Translations under genes and position numbers: made by a program
In this document: piece by piece, positions 33,060 through 42,086 of the stretch
Numbering within the stretch: the first letter of the stretch is position 1
Layout of the letters: each line of letters starts with the position of its first letter
Notes under the pieces: generated by a model
Database searches by the model: none
What the model saw: the letters and a program-made list of their open reading frames with translations, nothing else
What the model was told of the DNA's origin: nothing
Origin: Bacillota bacterium
Lineage (GTDB): Bacteria > Bacillota > Clostridia > Christensenellales > SZUA-584
Assembly (NCBI GenBank): GCA_023459495.1
Contig: JAEWTL010000013.1
Coordinates: 310,001-374,000, forward strand
DNA length: 64,000 nt
Direction: 5' to 3'

Positions 33060-33112
33060 GCCAAAAACAAAACCCCATCTGCTATTCTAGCATACCGTTT
33101 AACAGATGGGGT
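33060..33112 (-). terminator. Terminator of the acyl-CoA ligase unit
   Basis: Perfect ACCCCATCTG/CAGATGGGGT stem (33072-33081 and 33103-33112) followed on the minus strand by TTTTGTTTTTGG. Confidence 0.8.
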
Positions 33113-33157
33113 AATCTATATAGGTTTATATTTTGCGCTGCCCGACAAAGCGGTGCA

Positions 33158-34900
33158 TTATGCTTCGCTGCTCTCCAGTGCAAGGTCTTCCGCTGTGATA
33201 CGGGATTTCTCCAGCGCGCTGTACTCCACCTTGCCCACGAGTGTCGTGGGGAGCTTGTCCCGGAATTCGATCGCGCGCGGCACGCTCCATTTGATGAGGT
33301 GCTTCTGACAGTGCTTGATCAGCGCCCGCTTGGTCTCGTCCGTGGCGAGCTCCGGATCCTCCAGCACGATATACGCTTTCACGCTGGTCATCTGGTAGTC
33401 GTCCGGCACGCCCACGACGCACGCCCGGAATACCAGCTCATGCTGTTCCAGCACCTGCTCCACCTGCATGGGATATACGCTCACGCCCGATACCTTGAGC
33501 ATACGCTTTTCGCGGCTCTTGAAATACAGGTAGCCGTCCTCGTCCATGGAGCCAATGTCGCCTGTATACAGCCAGCGGATGCCGTTTTCGTCCGCGCGGA
33601 TGGTGTTAGCGGTTTCCTCGGGCTGATTGATATATTCGAGCATCAGTGTGGGGCCGGAAAGCGCGATTTCGCCGTTTTCACCGTACGGCAACTCTACCTT
33701 GGTCTGCATGTCCACCACCTTAGCGAGCATGCCCGGCATAGGGATGCCGATCGCGCCCTTGCGGTACAGGCCGGGAGGTGTCAGCACGCAGCCGGTCACG
33801 GTTTCGGTCAGGCCGTAGCCTTCCGCCAGTTCCACCTTGCTGCCCTGCGCCATGATCCGCTCGTCAAACCGTGCCTTGAGCTCGGGCGAGAGGCTGTCGC
33901 CGCCGCTGTAGATGGCTTTCAGGCGGTCGAAGCGGACCTTTTTAAAGTTCTTGTCGCGCAGCATGGCCTCGAACATCGTGGGCACGCCCGCGATAAACGT
34001 CGGCTGGTGCTTGATGAGGCTGTCGATGTAGATTTTCGTGCCGAACTTGGGCTCGAGGAAAATCGTTCCGCCATTGCACAGGATCGAGTGGATGCAGATG
34101 CCGAGCCCGAAACCGTGGAACACCGGCAGGATCGCGATCACGCTGTCGTCGCTCGTGAACTTGGCAAACGGCGCAATGCACGCCGCCAGCGCATTGAAGT
34201 TATACGAGGACAGCAGGATGCCCTTGGGCATGTTCGTCGTACCGCCGGAGAAAAGTACCACCGCGCCTTCCTTGGGGTCGATCTGCCGTTGGTAGGGAGC
34301 CGGTTCCATGTCCTCGGACTTTGCCAAAAAGTCCTTCCAGTAAACTACCCGGTCGTCGTCGGGTATCTTGTTCTGTCCGCCCTTAATGACGTTGAATAAC
34401 ACTTTCTTGGTGCCGGGCAAATAATCCGAGATCTTCGTGACCAACAGCTTCTGATCGGGACGCAGGATATCCTTAAAGCGGTCATAGAACATGTCCACCG
34501 TCACGCACCAAGCGCTGTCCGTTTCCTTCACATACTGCTCCAGTTCGGTCGCAGAATACAGCGGATGCGTCATCGCTACGCGCGCACCGATCTTGTTCAG
34601 CGCATAGAACAGCATGAGCGCGTTGGGGATATTGGGCATGGACTGCAGCACGCAATCTCCGGGCTTCACACCGTATGCTGTGAACGAAGCGGCACACCGG
34701 TCCACCATGTCCAGAAACTTTGCGAACGGTATCTTGGCGCCCATGTATTCCATGGCGGTTTTATCGGGATATTTCTGCGCGGTATCCCGCAGCAGCTCAT
34801 ACATCGTAAGATCGGGTACTTCCGTAAACTCCGGGATGTTCCCGTATACCTTCATCCAGGGCTTCTTAATGTCACCGCCCTTATAAATTCCGTTATCCAT
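33158..34900 (-). CDS. AMP-dependent acyl-CoA synthetase/ligase
   Basis: 580 residues of the ANL superfamily: P-loop-like VLFSGGTTNMPKGILLSS (about 205-222), FIAGVPTMFEAM, EGYGLTETVTG, YTGDIGSMDEDGYLYFKSREKRMLKVSG and the C-terminal catalytic-lysine region LVGKVEYSAL. It activates a carboxylic acid to acyl-AMP and then acyl-CoA. Glu/Gly in the acid-binding region cannot tell chain length. ATG 34900 has GAGGAGGG upstream. It is 10 nt downstream of an E2-type acyltransferase, so the acyl group may be handed on to a lipid or secondary product. Confidence 0.9.
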   Translation of the reverse strand: MDNGIYKGGDIKKPWMKVYGNIPEFTEVPDLTMYELLRDTAQKYPDKTAMEYMGAKIPFAKFLDMVDRCAASFTAYGVKPGDCVLQSMPNIPNALMLFYALNKIGARVAMTHPLYSATELEQYVKETDSAWCVTVDMFYDRFKDILRPDQKLLVTKISDYLPGTKKVLFNVIKGGQNKIPDDDRVVYWKDFLAKSEDMEPAPYQRQIDPKEGAVVLFSGGTTNMPKGILLSSYNFNALAACIAPFAKFTSDDSVIAILPVFHGFGLGICIHSILCNGGTIFLEPKFGTKIYIDSLIKHQPTFIAGVPTMFEAMLRDKNFKKVRFDRLKAIYSGGDSLSPELKARFDERIMAQGSKVELAEGYGLTETVTGCVLTPPGLYRKGAIGIPMPGMLAKVVDMQTKVELPYGENGEIALSGPTLMLEYINQPEETANTIRADENGIRWLYTGDIGSMDEDGYLYFKSREKRMLKVSGVSVYPMQVEQVLEQHELVFRACVVGVPDDYQMTSVKAYIVLEDPELATDETKRALIKHCQKHLIKWSVPRAIEFRDKLPTTLVGKVEYSALEKSRITAEDLALESSEA

Positions 34901-34910
34901 TTTGCCCTCC

Positions 34911-35732
34911 TCACATATTCTCAATGGACTCGGGGTTCTTGAGGTAACTTTCGATCAGTTCGAGGGAGCGCGCAAAGTAGAATCCGTCCGCGACCCGTTC
35001 ATCCAGCGATACCTTCACCTCAACCATCTTTTTCGCCACGATCGTGCCGTCCTCCAGCGCAACGGGCTTGTACCCGATTCTGCCGATAGCGATGAACATG
35101 GAGCAGTTGCCCCATTCGAAGAGGTGGTGGAACGGTGCTTCAATGCCAATGCTGCCGAGGTTGGCAATATACGCGCTGCAGCGCAGCGGGTCCACATCCG
35201 TGAATGCCCTTGGCATGTTGAAATAAAAATCCATCCAGCGCAGCAGCGCGAACAGCATGCGCAGCATGAAGCGCGGCAGCTTCATCAGCCCTTCAATCAG
35301 CTTATCGTCATCCTTCTTAGTATCGTCCGACTTGGCGATTTTGATGTCCCTTTTGAGCTTGCCGATGACCTCATCAAATGTCGACTGTTCGTTGAAGGTC
35401 AGCGCGACGTTGGTTTCCTCGGCGTCGTCCGAAGCGGCCTTTTTGGCGATGAACGATACCTTGATATCCTTGCGCTGGTAGAGTTTGCGGCCCGAGATGA
35501 ACCGGTTCAGATGCGGGCGCTCCTTGAACAGCTTGACGACGGCTGCCACAAATATCTGAAAGAACTTGAGCTCCACGCCTTCGGCTTTCTTTTTCTCGAT
35601 GTATTCCAGCAGGTTCTCTACATCGAGCGCCGTGTTGAAATAGACAAGTGATTCCGTTCTGGTGCGAAACATATAAGGAAACATCGCATTGAGCGGATGT
35701 ACCTTAACGACGCTCCCATCTCTTTTTGCCAT
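34911..35732 (-). CDS. 2-oxoacid dehydrogenase acyltransferase (E2 catalytic domain)-like protein
   Basis: 273 residues, a stand-alone E2/chloramphenicol-acetyltransferase-like fold without lipoyl or E1-binding domains. Recognisable parts are VELKFFQIFVAAVVKLFKERPHLN, YIANLGSIGIEAPFHH and the C-terminal VSLDERVADGFYFARSLELI. In E2 enzymes the last motif is DHRVxDG with catalytic His; here His is Glu (DERVADG), so classical CoA-acyl transfer may be lost or done by another residue. First gene of a two-gene unit with the acyl-CoA ligase. Confidence 0.75.
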   Translation of the reverse strand: MAKRDGSVVKVHPLNAMFPYMFRTRTESLVYFNTALDVENLLEYIEKKKAEGVELKFFQIFVAAVVKLFKERPHLNRFISGRKLYQRKDIKVSFIAKKAASDDAEETNVALTFNEQSTFDEVIGKLKRDIKIAKSDDTKKDDDKLIEGLMKLPRFMLRMLFALLRWMDFYFNMPRAFTDVDPLRCSAYIANLGSIGIEAPFHHLFEWGNCSMFIAIGRIGYKPVALEDGTIVAKKMVEVKVSLDERVADGFYFARSLELIESYLKNPESIENM

Positions 35733-35959
35733 ATTAATACCTCTCTAATGATGAAAAATGATATATGATACTAACCAATAATATATCGCAACTTGTCGTG
35801 ATATGCAATAACACCGGGGAAAGGCGCGTACATTATATCAATTACATTTTATACCTTCACTATGTCGGCTGCTGTCGACCACCTTTTTCCCATTATTTCG
35901 AACGCTTGCCACAAAATCTGCATATGGTAAATCAGCAAATCGGGAAGGCGGTTCTATTG

Positions 35960-37114
35960 ATGTCACAGTCCAATTTAATGTTGGAAACCCCCAATATTCA
36001 AGGGGAGGATGTACTGAAGCTCCAGAAGGATTTAAGCGTGCTGATCGATCCCAGCACCGGGCTTCCCTTCTACACCGGCGTTCAGGACGGCATATTTGGC
36101 CTGGCCACGCGCGACGCTGTGGTGGCGTTTCAGTCCGAGATGCTCCTCGACGCGAGCGGTGTGGTAGACTCCGAAACCGAGGACGCCATTACCGAGTCCG
36201 CCGCAGAGGCGCAGAACCAGCGATTGCTGAAGCTGACCAGTCCCTATATGCGCGGGGCAGACGTGCTGCTGCTGCAAAAGCAGCTCAACCTGCTCATCGA
36301 TCCCTCCACGCTGCTTCCCTTCTATCAGGGCAGTCTGGACGGCATATTCGGGCCCATCACCAACGACGCGGTGATTCGGTTTCAGAAGTACGCAGGGATC
36401 AAGGTGGACGGCATCGTTGGCCCTGAAACCCGGGGCGCGATCAACGCCGCAATTGCGGAGCAGAGCAAAGGCCCGCTGAACGCGCTGGATTTTCCCTATG
36501 TGTCTCCCACCGCAATTGCAGAGATCAACCTCGCACTGGCCGGTGAGACTCCGCTCCGTGTGGAGCTGGTGTCCGAAACCCTGCACTGGGTATACCCCTG
36601 CGGGCTGTATATCTACGGCGCGAACCTGTATAAGCCCGACCTGACGGTTCAGGTCCCCACGGTGGAATACATCAACGAGCGCGCGGAACAGCGCCCGGCT
36701 TACTTCACCGGCGGCCGCAAGGAGTTTATGGTCAAACACTATTTGGAATGTGTGGCTAAGGGTATACCCATCGCCTGCTCGGATTGCTCCGGGCTGCTCG
36801 TGGGCATCTGGCGCAAGGCGCAGATCGTTGGCAGAACATTTGACGCCACCGCCAACTCTATCTACAAAAACTACTGTACGAATATCGACAAGAAAGCACT
36901 TCGCCCTGCGGACTGCGTATTCCGCAAGACGAGCAGCGGCATCCCGCACATGGGCATGTATCTGGGCAGCCAGTGGACGGTGGAAGCGGTCGGCGGGGCC
37001 TACGGTATCCAGATCAGCAAGCTGAATAACCACGAGGTCCGAAATCAGATGACTGGTAAGATCGTAGAAAAGCCACTGTTCAACCTGTACGGCAGGCCGA
37101 AATTCGTGCCGTAA
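35960..37114 (+). CDS. Double peptidoglycan-binding, NlpC/P60-like protein
   Basis: 384 residues. Two PG_binding_1-type repeats (about 8-75 and 82-150), each ending in DGIFG(L/P).T..AV..FQ. Then comes a linker and a C-terminal hydrolase-like region with Cys276 in CSDCSGLLVGIWRK and His near 330 in GIPHMGMYLG, as expected for an NlpC/P60-like Cys/His dyad. No signal peptide follows ATG 35960 (GGGAAGGCGG upstream), so it is either mother-cell/spore-targeted, exported by another route, or a phage-type endolysin. The upstream part of the frame (to 35765) lacks coding character. Confidence 0.75.
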   Translation: MSQSNLMLETPNIQGEDVLKLQKDLSVLIDPSTGLPFYTGVQDGIFGLATRDAVVAFQSEMLLDASGVVDSETEDAITESAAEAQNQRLLKLTSPYMRGADVLLLQKQLNLLIDPSTLLPFYQGSLDGIFGPITNDAVIRFQKYAGIKVDGIVGPETRGAINAAIAEQSKGPLNALDFPYVSPTAIAEINLALAGETPLRVELVSETLHWVYPCGLYIYGANLYKPDLTVQVPTVEYINERAEQRPAYFTGGRKEFMVKHYLECVAKGIPIACSDCSGLLVGIWRKAQIVGRTFDATANSIYKNYCTNIDKKALRPADCVFRKTSSGIPHMGMYLGSQWTVEAVGGAYGIQISKLNNHEVRNQMTGKIVEKPLFNLYGRPKFVP

Positions 37115-37128
37115 GCACAGAATCCAAG

Positions 37129-37161
37129 AGGCGCTTGTCCCGTGTGGGGAGCGCCTTTTTT
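37129..37161 (+). terminator. Terminator after the NlpC-like gene
   Basis: AGGCGCT/AGCGCCT stem (37129-37135 and 37150-37156) followed by TTTTT. Confidence 0.85.
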
Positions 37162-37163
37162 GG

Positions 37164-37862
37164 TTACGGCTCCGTCAGCTTTTCAACCACATCGCAGTAG
37201 GTCACAAGCGCCTGCTCCCCGGCCTCGCTCAGCGTGTATATGCCCCGACTGGCATTGATGAACCAGCCGTAATGGTTATGGTAGAGCAGCGGCTGAATCT
37301 GCGTGCAACCCGTCAGCTCCCGCAGCTGCTTCACGGTCATCTCTCCGTTATCGCGCAGCAGCGCGGCTGCCCGCAGGGCGTTCTCACGGTAGACCGTCAC
37401 AATTTTACCGTTTGTTCCGCCTACGTTATAATCGTCATGCCGGTTCTCCGCCTCGCTGATCGCGGCAAGTCGCTTTTTCCGGTTGCGCGCCAGCACAGGG
37501 CCACGCGAGTATTCCTTTGGTTCAAATACGATCTCTGCCCTCGGGGGCGACGTGAAGCGCACCAGAATCAGCCCCAGCTCCAGCCTTTTCAGGAGGTGCT
37601 CGTATTCCTTGAACGCCTTGGAGAAACGCTGTCTGCCCGTGGGTGCGGGCAGCGCGATATATACCTTTTCCGCCAGCTTCTGCCGCTGGGTCGCCTGAAG
37701 AAGCAGCTTCAGGGTGAAGGAGGTCTTCATCTCCACCACGATCATATCGGAGTCCTTTGTGGCCACAACGTCCATGTGGGCCACTTCCGACTTCACGTTA
37801 TAGCCCAGCCCGGCGAGCAGGTCTTTCACGGGCTGGTACAATTCCGCTTCTTTCAAATCCAT
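37164..37862 (-). CDS. DUF2161 protein (putative PD-(D/E)XK nuclease fold)
   Basis: 232 residues. The N-terminal part reads YQPVKDLLAGLGYNVKSEV, then HMDVVATKDSDMIVVEMKTSF. This is the D...ExK core of a restriction-endonuclease-like fold (Asp about 30, Glu-x-Lys about 42-44). The second half contains a winged-helix-like stretch (ENALRAAALLRDNGEMTVKQLRELTG). DUF2161 proteins match this layout; their biological role is unknown. ATG 37862 preceded by AAAGGAG at short spacing. Single gene, convergent with the NlpC-like gene. Confidence 0.75.
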   Translation of the reverse strand: MDLKEAELYQPVKDLLAGLGYNVKSEVAHMDVVATKDSDMIVVEMKTSFTLKLLLQATQRQKLAEKVYIALPAPTGRQRFSKAFKEYEHLLKRLELGLILVRFTSPPRAEIVFEPKEYSRGPVLARNRKKRLAAISEAENRHDDYNVGGTNGKIVTVYRENALRAAALLRDNGEMTVKQLRELTGCTQIQPLLYHNHYGWFINASRGIYTLSEAGEQALVTYCDVVEKLTEP

Positions 37863-37962
37863 AGCTCCTTTGGGCAGGCTGTCCGCCGCCGCAGCGGCTG
37901 ATAGAAATACTATAGACGATGCCCTATGCAGTGTCAATTTTCCATGTCAGATATCCGAGAAC

Positions 37963-37995
37963 GCAAAAACGGAAGCGTATTTCGCCGCTTCCGTT
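37963..37995 (-). terminator. Terminator of the hydroxy-acid operon
   Basis: Perfect AACGGAAGCG/CGCTTCCGTT stem (37968-37977 and 37986-37995), TTTTTG on the minus strand; 40 nt after the esterase stop. Confidence 0.85.
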
Positions 37996-38035
37996 ACATT
38001 TCTAGCTTTGGTAAGCCTGCCTGCCAGATACCCGC

Positions 38036-38920
38036 TTAAGCAAACACCCTGCCAAGCGCATCTAGAATCATCCTTACAGCCTCTTCGTGCTGCTCTTTGC
38101 GACGTACCACGAAGCCGTGGCTGCTCTCAAGAAACCTTCTGGCCGTCACCGGCACGCCCGCCTCCAGCAGCTTGTACGCGTATTTCTCCCCCTCTTCGCC
38201 CAGATGATCGTCGCCGCAAGTAAAGATCAGCGCTTCCGGCAATCCGGCCAGCATTTCATCCGGCGCAAAAAAAGGGGATGCCGTGGCCTCAAGCTTGCCT
38301 TCTTCGGTGATATACACGCTGTTGAGCAGCTGAAAAGCCTGTATCATCCGGGGATGTTTATCCGCGTTGCGCTTCAATTTCGGCGGCGTGCGCAGGTCGA
38401 GCAGCGGGTAATCCAGTATCTGCAGCGCGATATTGAAGTCCTGCTTTTCCCGGTTCATCAGCGTGATTGCAGCTACAAGATTCCCGCCTGCGCTATGTCC
38501 ACATAACGCGATACGGTCCGGGTCGATCTGCAGCGCTTCGCAGTTGTCGTTTGCCCACTTGACCGCGTCGTAGCACTGATGCAGCGCATAGGGGTAGCGC
38601 TGCTCCGGCGAGGGCGTATAATCAATATCGATAACCACGCAATTAGCACGGCTGCAGATATTCTTCGAGAAAACGGTGTCCTGCTCCCGGTGATCCTTGA
38701 TAAAGCCCCCGCCATGGATATTGACAAACAGGGGATACGGCGTCTGACCGGAGTCAGGATAATGGATATAGACATGGGTTTCACCGTCCCGCGTCGGAAT
38801 CATCCGGTCATCCGTTTTTCTAATATGGTACATGTTCTTAAGCTCTTCGCCGACGGTATTGCCCACTCCGGATTCCCGCAGATATTTGATGAGCTGCTCC
38901 TGTTCCTGAGTAATCATCAT
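38036..38920 (-). CDS. Alpha/beta hydrolase, HSL-type esterase
   Basis: 294 residues with the oxyanion loop NIHGGGFI (about 68-75), nucleophile elbow GHSAGG (Ser about 145), CGDDHLGEEG acid region and SSHGFVVR His. All three triad members are visible, so it should cleave an ester or lactone. No signal peptide, hence cytosolic. It is the last gene of the operon and overlaps the glycerate kinase stop by 4 nt (ATGATG; the second ATG fits the AAAGGAG better). In this setting it may open a lactone or remove an acyl group from the imported acid. Confidence 0.88.
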   Translation of the reverse strand: MMITQEQEQLIKYLRESGVGNTVGEELKNMYHIRKTDDRMIPTRDGETHVYIHYPDSGQTPYPLFVNIHGGGFIKDHREQDTVFSKNICSRANCVVIDIDYTPSPEQRYPYALHQCYDAVKWANDNCEALQIDPDRIALCGHSAGGNLVAAITLMNREKQDFNIALQILDYPLLDLRTPPKLKRNADKHPRMIQAFQLLNSVYITEEGKLEATASPFFAPDEMLAGLPEALIFTCGDDHLGEEGEKYAYKLLEAGVPVTARRFLESSHGFVVRRKEQHEEAVRMILDALGRVFA

Positions 38921-40089
38921 GAACTCCTTTCCTCTTCCGCTTGCACGTCCCGCTCTTTCATGTTCATGGACATGCCAACCATTCTCATGGTGCGGGCGGC
39001 TGCATCCTTCAGCAGCTGTTCGGCATTGCCCATCGCCTCGCTCAGGGCCATCGGTTTATTCACGATGCTTACGATCGCGTCGATGCCGTGGTTGTACAGT
39101 TCACCCGCACCTGCACCGATTTCGCCCGTAAACGCAATCACCGGCTTATGCAGGCGCTTGGCCCTTGTGGCAATCCCGACAGGCACTTTGCCAAACGCCG
39201 TCTGATAATCCATCCGTCCTTCGCCGGTTATGACCAGATCGACGCCGGAGAGCTTGCTATCAAACTCCATCAGGTCCAGAATGATATCGATGCCGCCCCG
39301 CATCCGTGCGCCGCAGAAAGCCATCAGACCGCCGCCCAGCCCTCCGGCAGCGCCCGCCCCGGGTTCATCCGCGATATCTGCACCGAGCGTTTCCCTGATG
39401 ACCCGTGCGAAATGCCTCAGGTTGTCGTCCAGCGTCCGCACCATCTCGGGCGAGGCGCCTTTTTGCGGTCCGTAAACCGCGGAAGCACCGCTCTCACCGC
39501 AGAGCGGGTTTTTCACGTCGCAGGCTGCGATGAATTCGCATTCGCCGATCCGCCGGTCCCTGCCCGAGGCGTCTATGACAGCAAGGCTGCCCAGTTCTCC
39601 TCCGCCAAAGCCCAGTTCGTTCCCAGCTGCATCCTTAAAGCTGTAACCCAATGCCTGAGCCATTCCCAGACCGCCGTCGTTGGTTGCACTACCCCCCAGA
39701 CCGATGATGATTTTTCTGCAGCCATGATCCAGCGCCGACCGTATCAGCTCGCCCGTACCGTAAGTGGTCGTAATCAGCGGGTTGCCCCTGCCCTCCGCCA
39801 GCAGCAGACCGGACGCGGCAGCCATTTCGACGTACGCAGTATGGTCCGGGAGGACCGCATAGTCCGCATGCACCCGATTGCCCAACGGACCCGTAACCGC
39901 CTCGCTGACGATTATGCAGCTTGCCGCCGAACAGATTGCTTCAACCGTGCCTTCCCCGCCGTCCGCAACCGGTATCTTCGTCACTTGGGCATCGGGAAAC
40001 ACTTCGCGGATGCCCTGTTCAATAGCATCACAGGCCTGTATGGAGGTCAGGCTGCCTTTAAAGGAATCCGGTGCTACCAATACTCTCAT
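38917..40089 (-). CDS. glxK: Glycerate kinase
   Basis: 390 residues, GarK/GlxK-type fold. MRVLVAPDSFKGSLTS at the start, PVADGGEGTVEAI, IIGLGGSATNDGGLGMAQAL and the C-terminal DLVITGEGRMDYQTAFGKVPVG are all standard. It phosphorylates D-glycerate to 2- or 3-phosphoglycerate, feeding lower glycolysis. Encoded 12 nt after a D-2-hydroxyacid dehydrogenase, which could supply glycerate from hydroxypyruvate or tartronate semialdehyde. The C-terminus ends with an unusual Met-rich stretch (MRMVGMSMNMKERD). Confidence 0.93.
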   Translation of the reverse strand: MRVLVAPDSFKGSLTSIQACDAIEQGIREVFPDAQVTKIPVADGGEGTVEAICSAASCIIVSEAVTGPLGNRVHADYAVLPDHTAYVEMAAASGLLLAEGRGNPLITTTYGTGELIRSALDHGCRKIIIGLGGSATNDGGLGMAQALGYSFKDAAGNELGFGGGELGSLAVIDASGRDRRIGECEFIAACDVKNPLCGESGASAVYGPQKGASPEMVRTLDDNLRHFARVIRETLGADIADEPGAGAAGGLGGGLMAFCGARMRGGIDIILDLMEFDSKLSGVDLVITGEGRMDYQTAFGKVPVGIATRAKRLHKPVIAFTGEIGAGAGELYNHGIDAIVSIVNKPMALSEAMGNAEQLLKDAAARTMRMVGMSMNMKERDVQAEEERSS

Positions 40090-40101
40090 GAAGTGCTCCC
40101 A

Positions 40102-41061
40102 TCAGGCCGAAACCGTATTGACCGGCGTTCCGGCCAGATACATCGCCAGATTCTCCACAGCGATGTCCATCAGCCGCGCCCTGGACTCCTTTGGCGCCCA
40201 CGCAATATGCGGCGTGATAATGCAGTTCCTCGCTTTCAGCAGCGGGTTATCCCCCTTGATGGGTTCGGTGGATACTACATCGACGGCCGCCGCATATACC
40301 TTGCCGCTGTTCAAGGCTGCCGCGAGGTCTTCCTCCACGATCAACGGCCCTCTGGAGGTGTTGATGATGATCACGCCATCCTTCATCTTCGCTATCGACT
40401 GCGCGTTGATCATACCGCGCGTCTTATCAAACAGCGGGCAGTGCAGACTGATTACATCCGACTGTTCCAGCAGCTCGTCAAGCTCCGCGTACTTCAGCGA
40501 CTCGTTCTCCAGCGCTTTGTTTTGAAACTCATCATAAGCCAGCACCTTCATCCCAAGGCTCTGCGCGACCTTGGCCGTGTTCTGCCCGATCCGTCCAAAC
40601 CCAATGATACCCATCGTCTTGCCCGCAAGCTCGATCAGCGGATGCTTCCAGAAGCAGAAATCAGGCCCATTCTCCCATGTACCTTTTTTCACTTCTTCAT
40701 TGTGTACCCAAACGTGATGGCAGATCTCCAGCAGCAGCGCAAAGACAAACTGCGCAACTGCCGTGGTGCCATACGTCGGCACATTGGTAACCGTGATGTT
40801 CAGTCTTTTTGCCGCGGCGACGTCCACGATATTGTATCCCGTGGCGAGTACGCCGATATATTTCAGGTTCTTCGCGGCTTTCAGGGTCTCTTCGGACAGA
40901 GGCGTCTTGTTGGTGAAAACGATCTGCGCATCCCCGATCCTTTCCATAATTGCTTCCGGCGGCGTCCTGTCATATACTTTAAGGTTCCCAAAACGCTCCA
41001 TCCCCTCCCAGGACAGGTCTCCGGGGTTCAGCGTATATCCGTCCAATACAACGATCTTCAA
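40102..41061 (-). CDS. D-2-hydroxyacid dehydrogenase (hydroxypyruvate reductase type)
   Basis: 319 residues. Rossmann GIIGFGRIGQNTAKVAQSLG (about 148-167), conserved substrate Arg in INTSRGPLIVEEDL, Glu in VVSTEPI and the catalytic His in CIITPHIAWAPKE. All catalytic positions of the glycerate-dehydrogenase branch are present. It likely reduces hydroxypyruvate to glycerate with NADH. The glycerate kinase encoded 12 nt downstream and the transketolase pair 28 nt upstream support a hydroxypyruvate-glycerate route. Confidence 0.92.
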   Translation of the reverse strand: MKIVVLDGYTLNPGDLSWEGMERFGNLKVYDRTPPEAIMERIGDAQIVFTNKTPLSEETLKAAKNLKYIGVLATGYNIVDVAAAKRLNITVTNVPTYGTTAVAQFVFALLLEICHHVWVHNEEVKKGTWENGPDFCFWKHPLIELAGKTMGIIGFGRIGQNTAKVAQSLGMKVLAYDEFQNKALENESLKYAELDELLEQSDVISLHCPLFDKTRGMINAQSIAKMKDGVIIINTSRGPLIVEEDLAAALNSGKVYAAAVDVVSTEPIKGDNPLLKARNCIITPHIAWAPKESRARLMDIAVENLAMYLAGTPVNTVSA

Positions 41062-41089
41062 ATTGCATCCCTTCTCTCTTATTTAAAAT

Positions 41090-42073
41090 TTAATGCCTTC
41101 CGCTTTTTCTTTTCAGCACTTCTTTTACCGCTGTTATAATATTATCGCTTTTAAGCCCAAACTCCTTCATGAGCACGTACGGATCGCCCGATTCTCCAAA
41201 CCGGTCATCCACACCCACCATCTTTACAGGTACTGCGCAGTTCTGCGCAAGCAGTTCGATCACCGCGCTTCCCATACCACCGGCCATCTGATGCTCTTCC
41301 GCCGTTACGACCGCGCCGGTTATCCGAGCCGCTTCAATGAGAGTCTGCGCATCCAGCGGTTTTACCGTATGGTTGTTGATCACCATGCAGTTGATCCCCT
41401 CTTTGGCGAGTTCTTCCGCAGCCACCAGGCCTTCGTATACCATAGGGCCACAGGTAACAATCGCAGCATCCGTACCCTCCCGCACGCAATACGCTTTGCC
41501 AATTTCAAACGGCGTATCGTCACCTGTGATACAGGGAACCTTCTCCCGTCCGAAGCGGATATATACCGGTCCGTATACCTCTGCCGCCGCCATCACAGCC
41601 TTGCGTGTCTCGTTAGCGTCCGCAGGTACAATCACCTTCATATTCGGCAGACACCGCATGATCGATATTTCCTCCAGCGCCTGATGCGTCGCACCATCCG
41701 GGCCGACGGATATGCCGCCGTGCGCACCGCCCAGTTTGACGTTTAGGTTGGCATAGCATACCGTCGTGCGAATCTGGTCCCATGCCCGCCCGGCCAGAAA
41801 CACACCGTAGTTGGTGACAAACGGCACCTTGCCCGCGAGGCTCAGCCCGGCGGCAATCCCAATCTGATTCTGCTCCGCGATACCGATGCTGTAAAAACGG
41901 TCCGGAAATTTGTCCCGAAACCAGTTGACTCTTACGGACTCCGTTATGTCCGCGCCCAGCGCGACAACATCCTCATTTCTTTCTCCCGCAAGGACAAGCC
42001 CTTCTCCGTACCCGTCCCGCGTGAGCTTCTTCTGTATATTGTTCAGATCCAGCTTCAAATCGACTGTAATCAC
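41090..42073 (-). CDS. Transketolase, C-terminal subunit
   Basis: 327 residues, the pyrimidine-binding plus C-terminal domains of a split transketolase. FYSIGIAEQNQIGIAAGLSLAGK contains the Glu that activates the thiamine ring. GISVGPDGATHQALEEISIMRCLPNM and EEHQMAGGMGSAVIELLA are family-typical. It pairs with the N-terminal subunit encoded 13 nt upstream. Such two-piece enzymes lie in sugar/acid operons and often act on specialised ketols; hydroxypyruvate as donor would match the neighbours. Confidence 0.92.
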   Translation of the reverse strand: MITVDLKLDLNNIQKKLTRDGYGEGLVLAGERNEDVVALGADITESVRVNWFRDKFPDRFYSIGIAEQNQIGIAAGLSLAGKVPFVTNYGVFLAGRAWDQIRTTVCYANLNVKLGGAHGGISVGPDGATHQALEEISIMRCLPNMKVIVPADANETRKAVMAAAEVYGPVYIRFGREKVPCITGDDTPFEIGKAYCVREGTDAAIVTCGPMVYEGLVAAEELAKEGINCMVINNHTVKPLDAQTLIEAARITGAVVTAEEHQMAGGMGSAVIELLAQNCAVPVKMVGVDDRFGESGDPYVLMKEFGLKSDNIITAVKEVLKRKSGRH

Positions 42074-42086
42074 GACGCACTCCCCC

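Noticed and set aside
38941..41139. Very long plus-strand open frame (over 700 codons)
   Set aside because: Antisense shadow of the glycerate kinase and hydroxyacid dehydrogenase; Arg/His-rich, no domain, no start signal.
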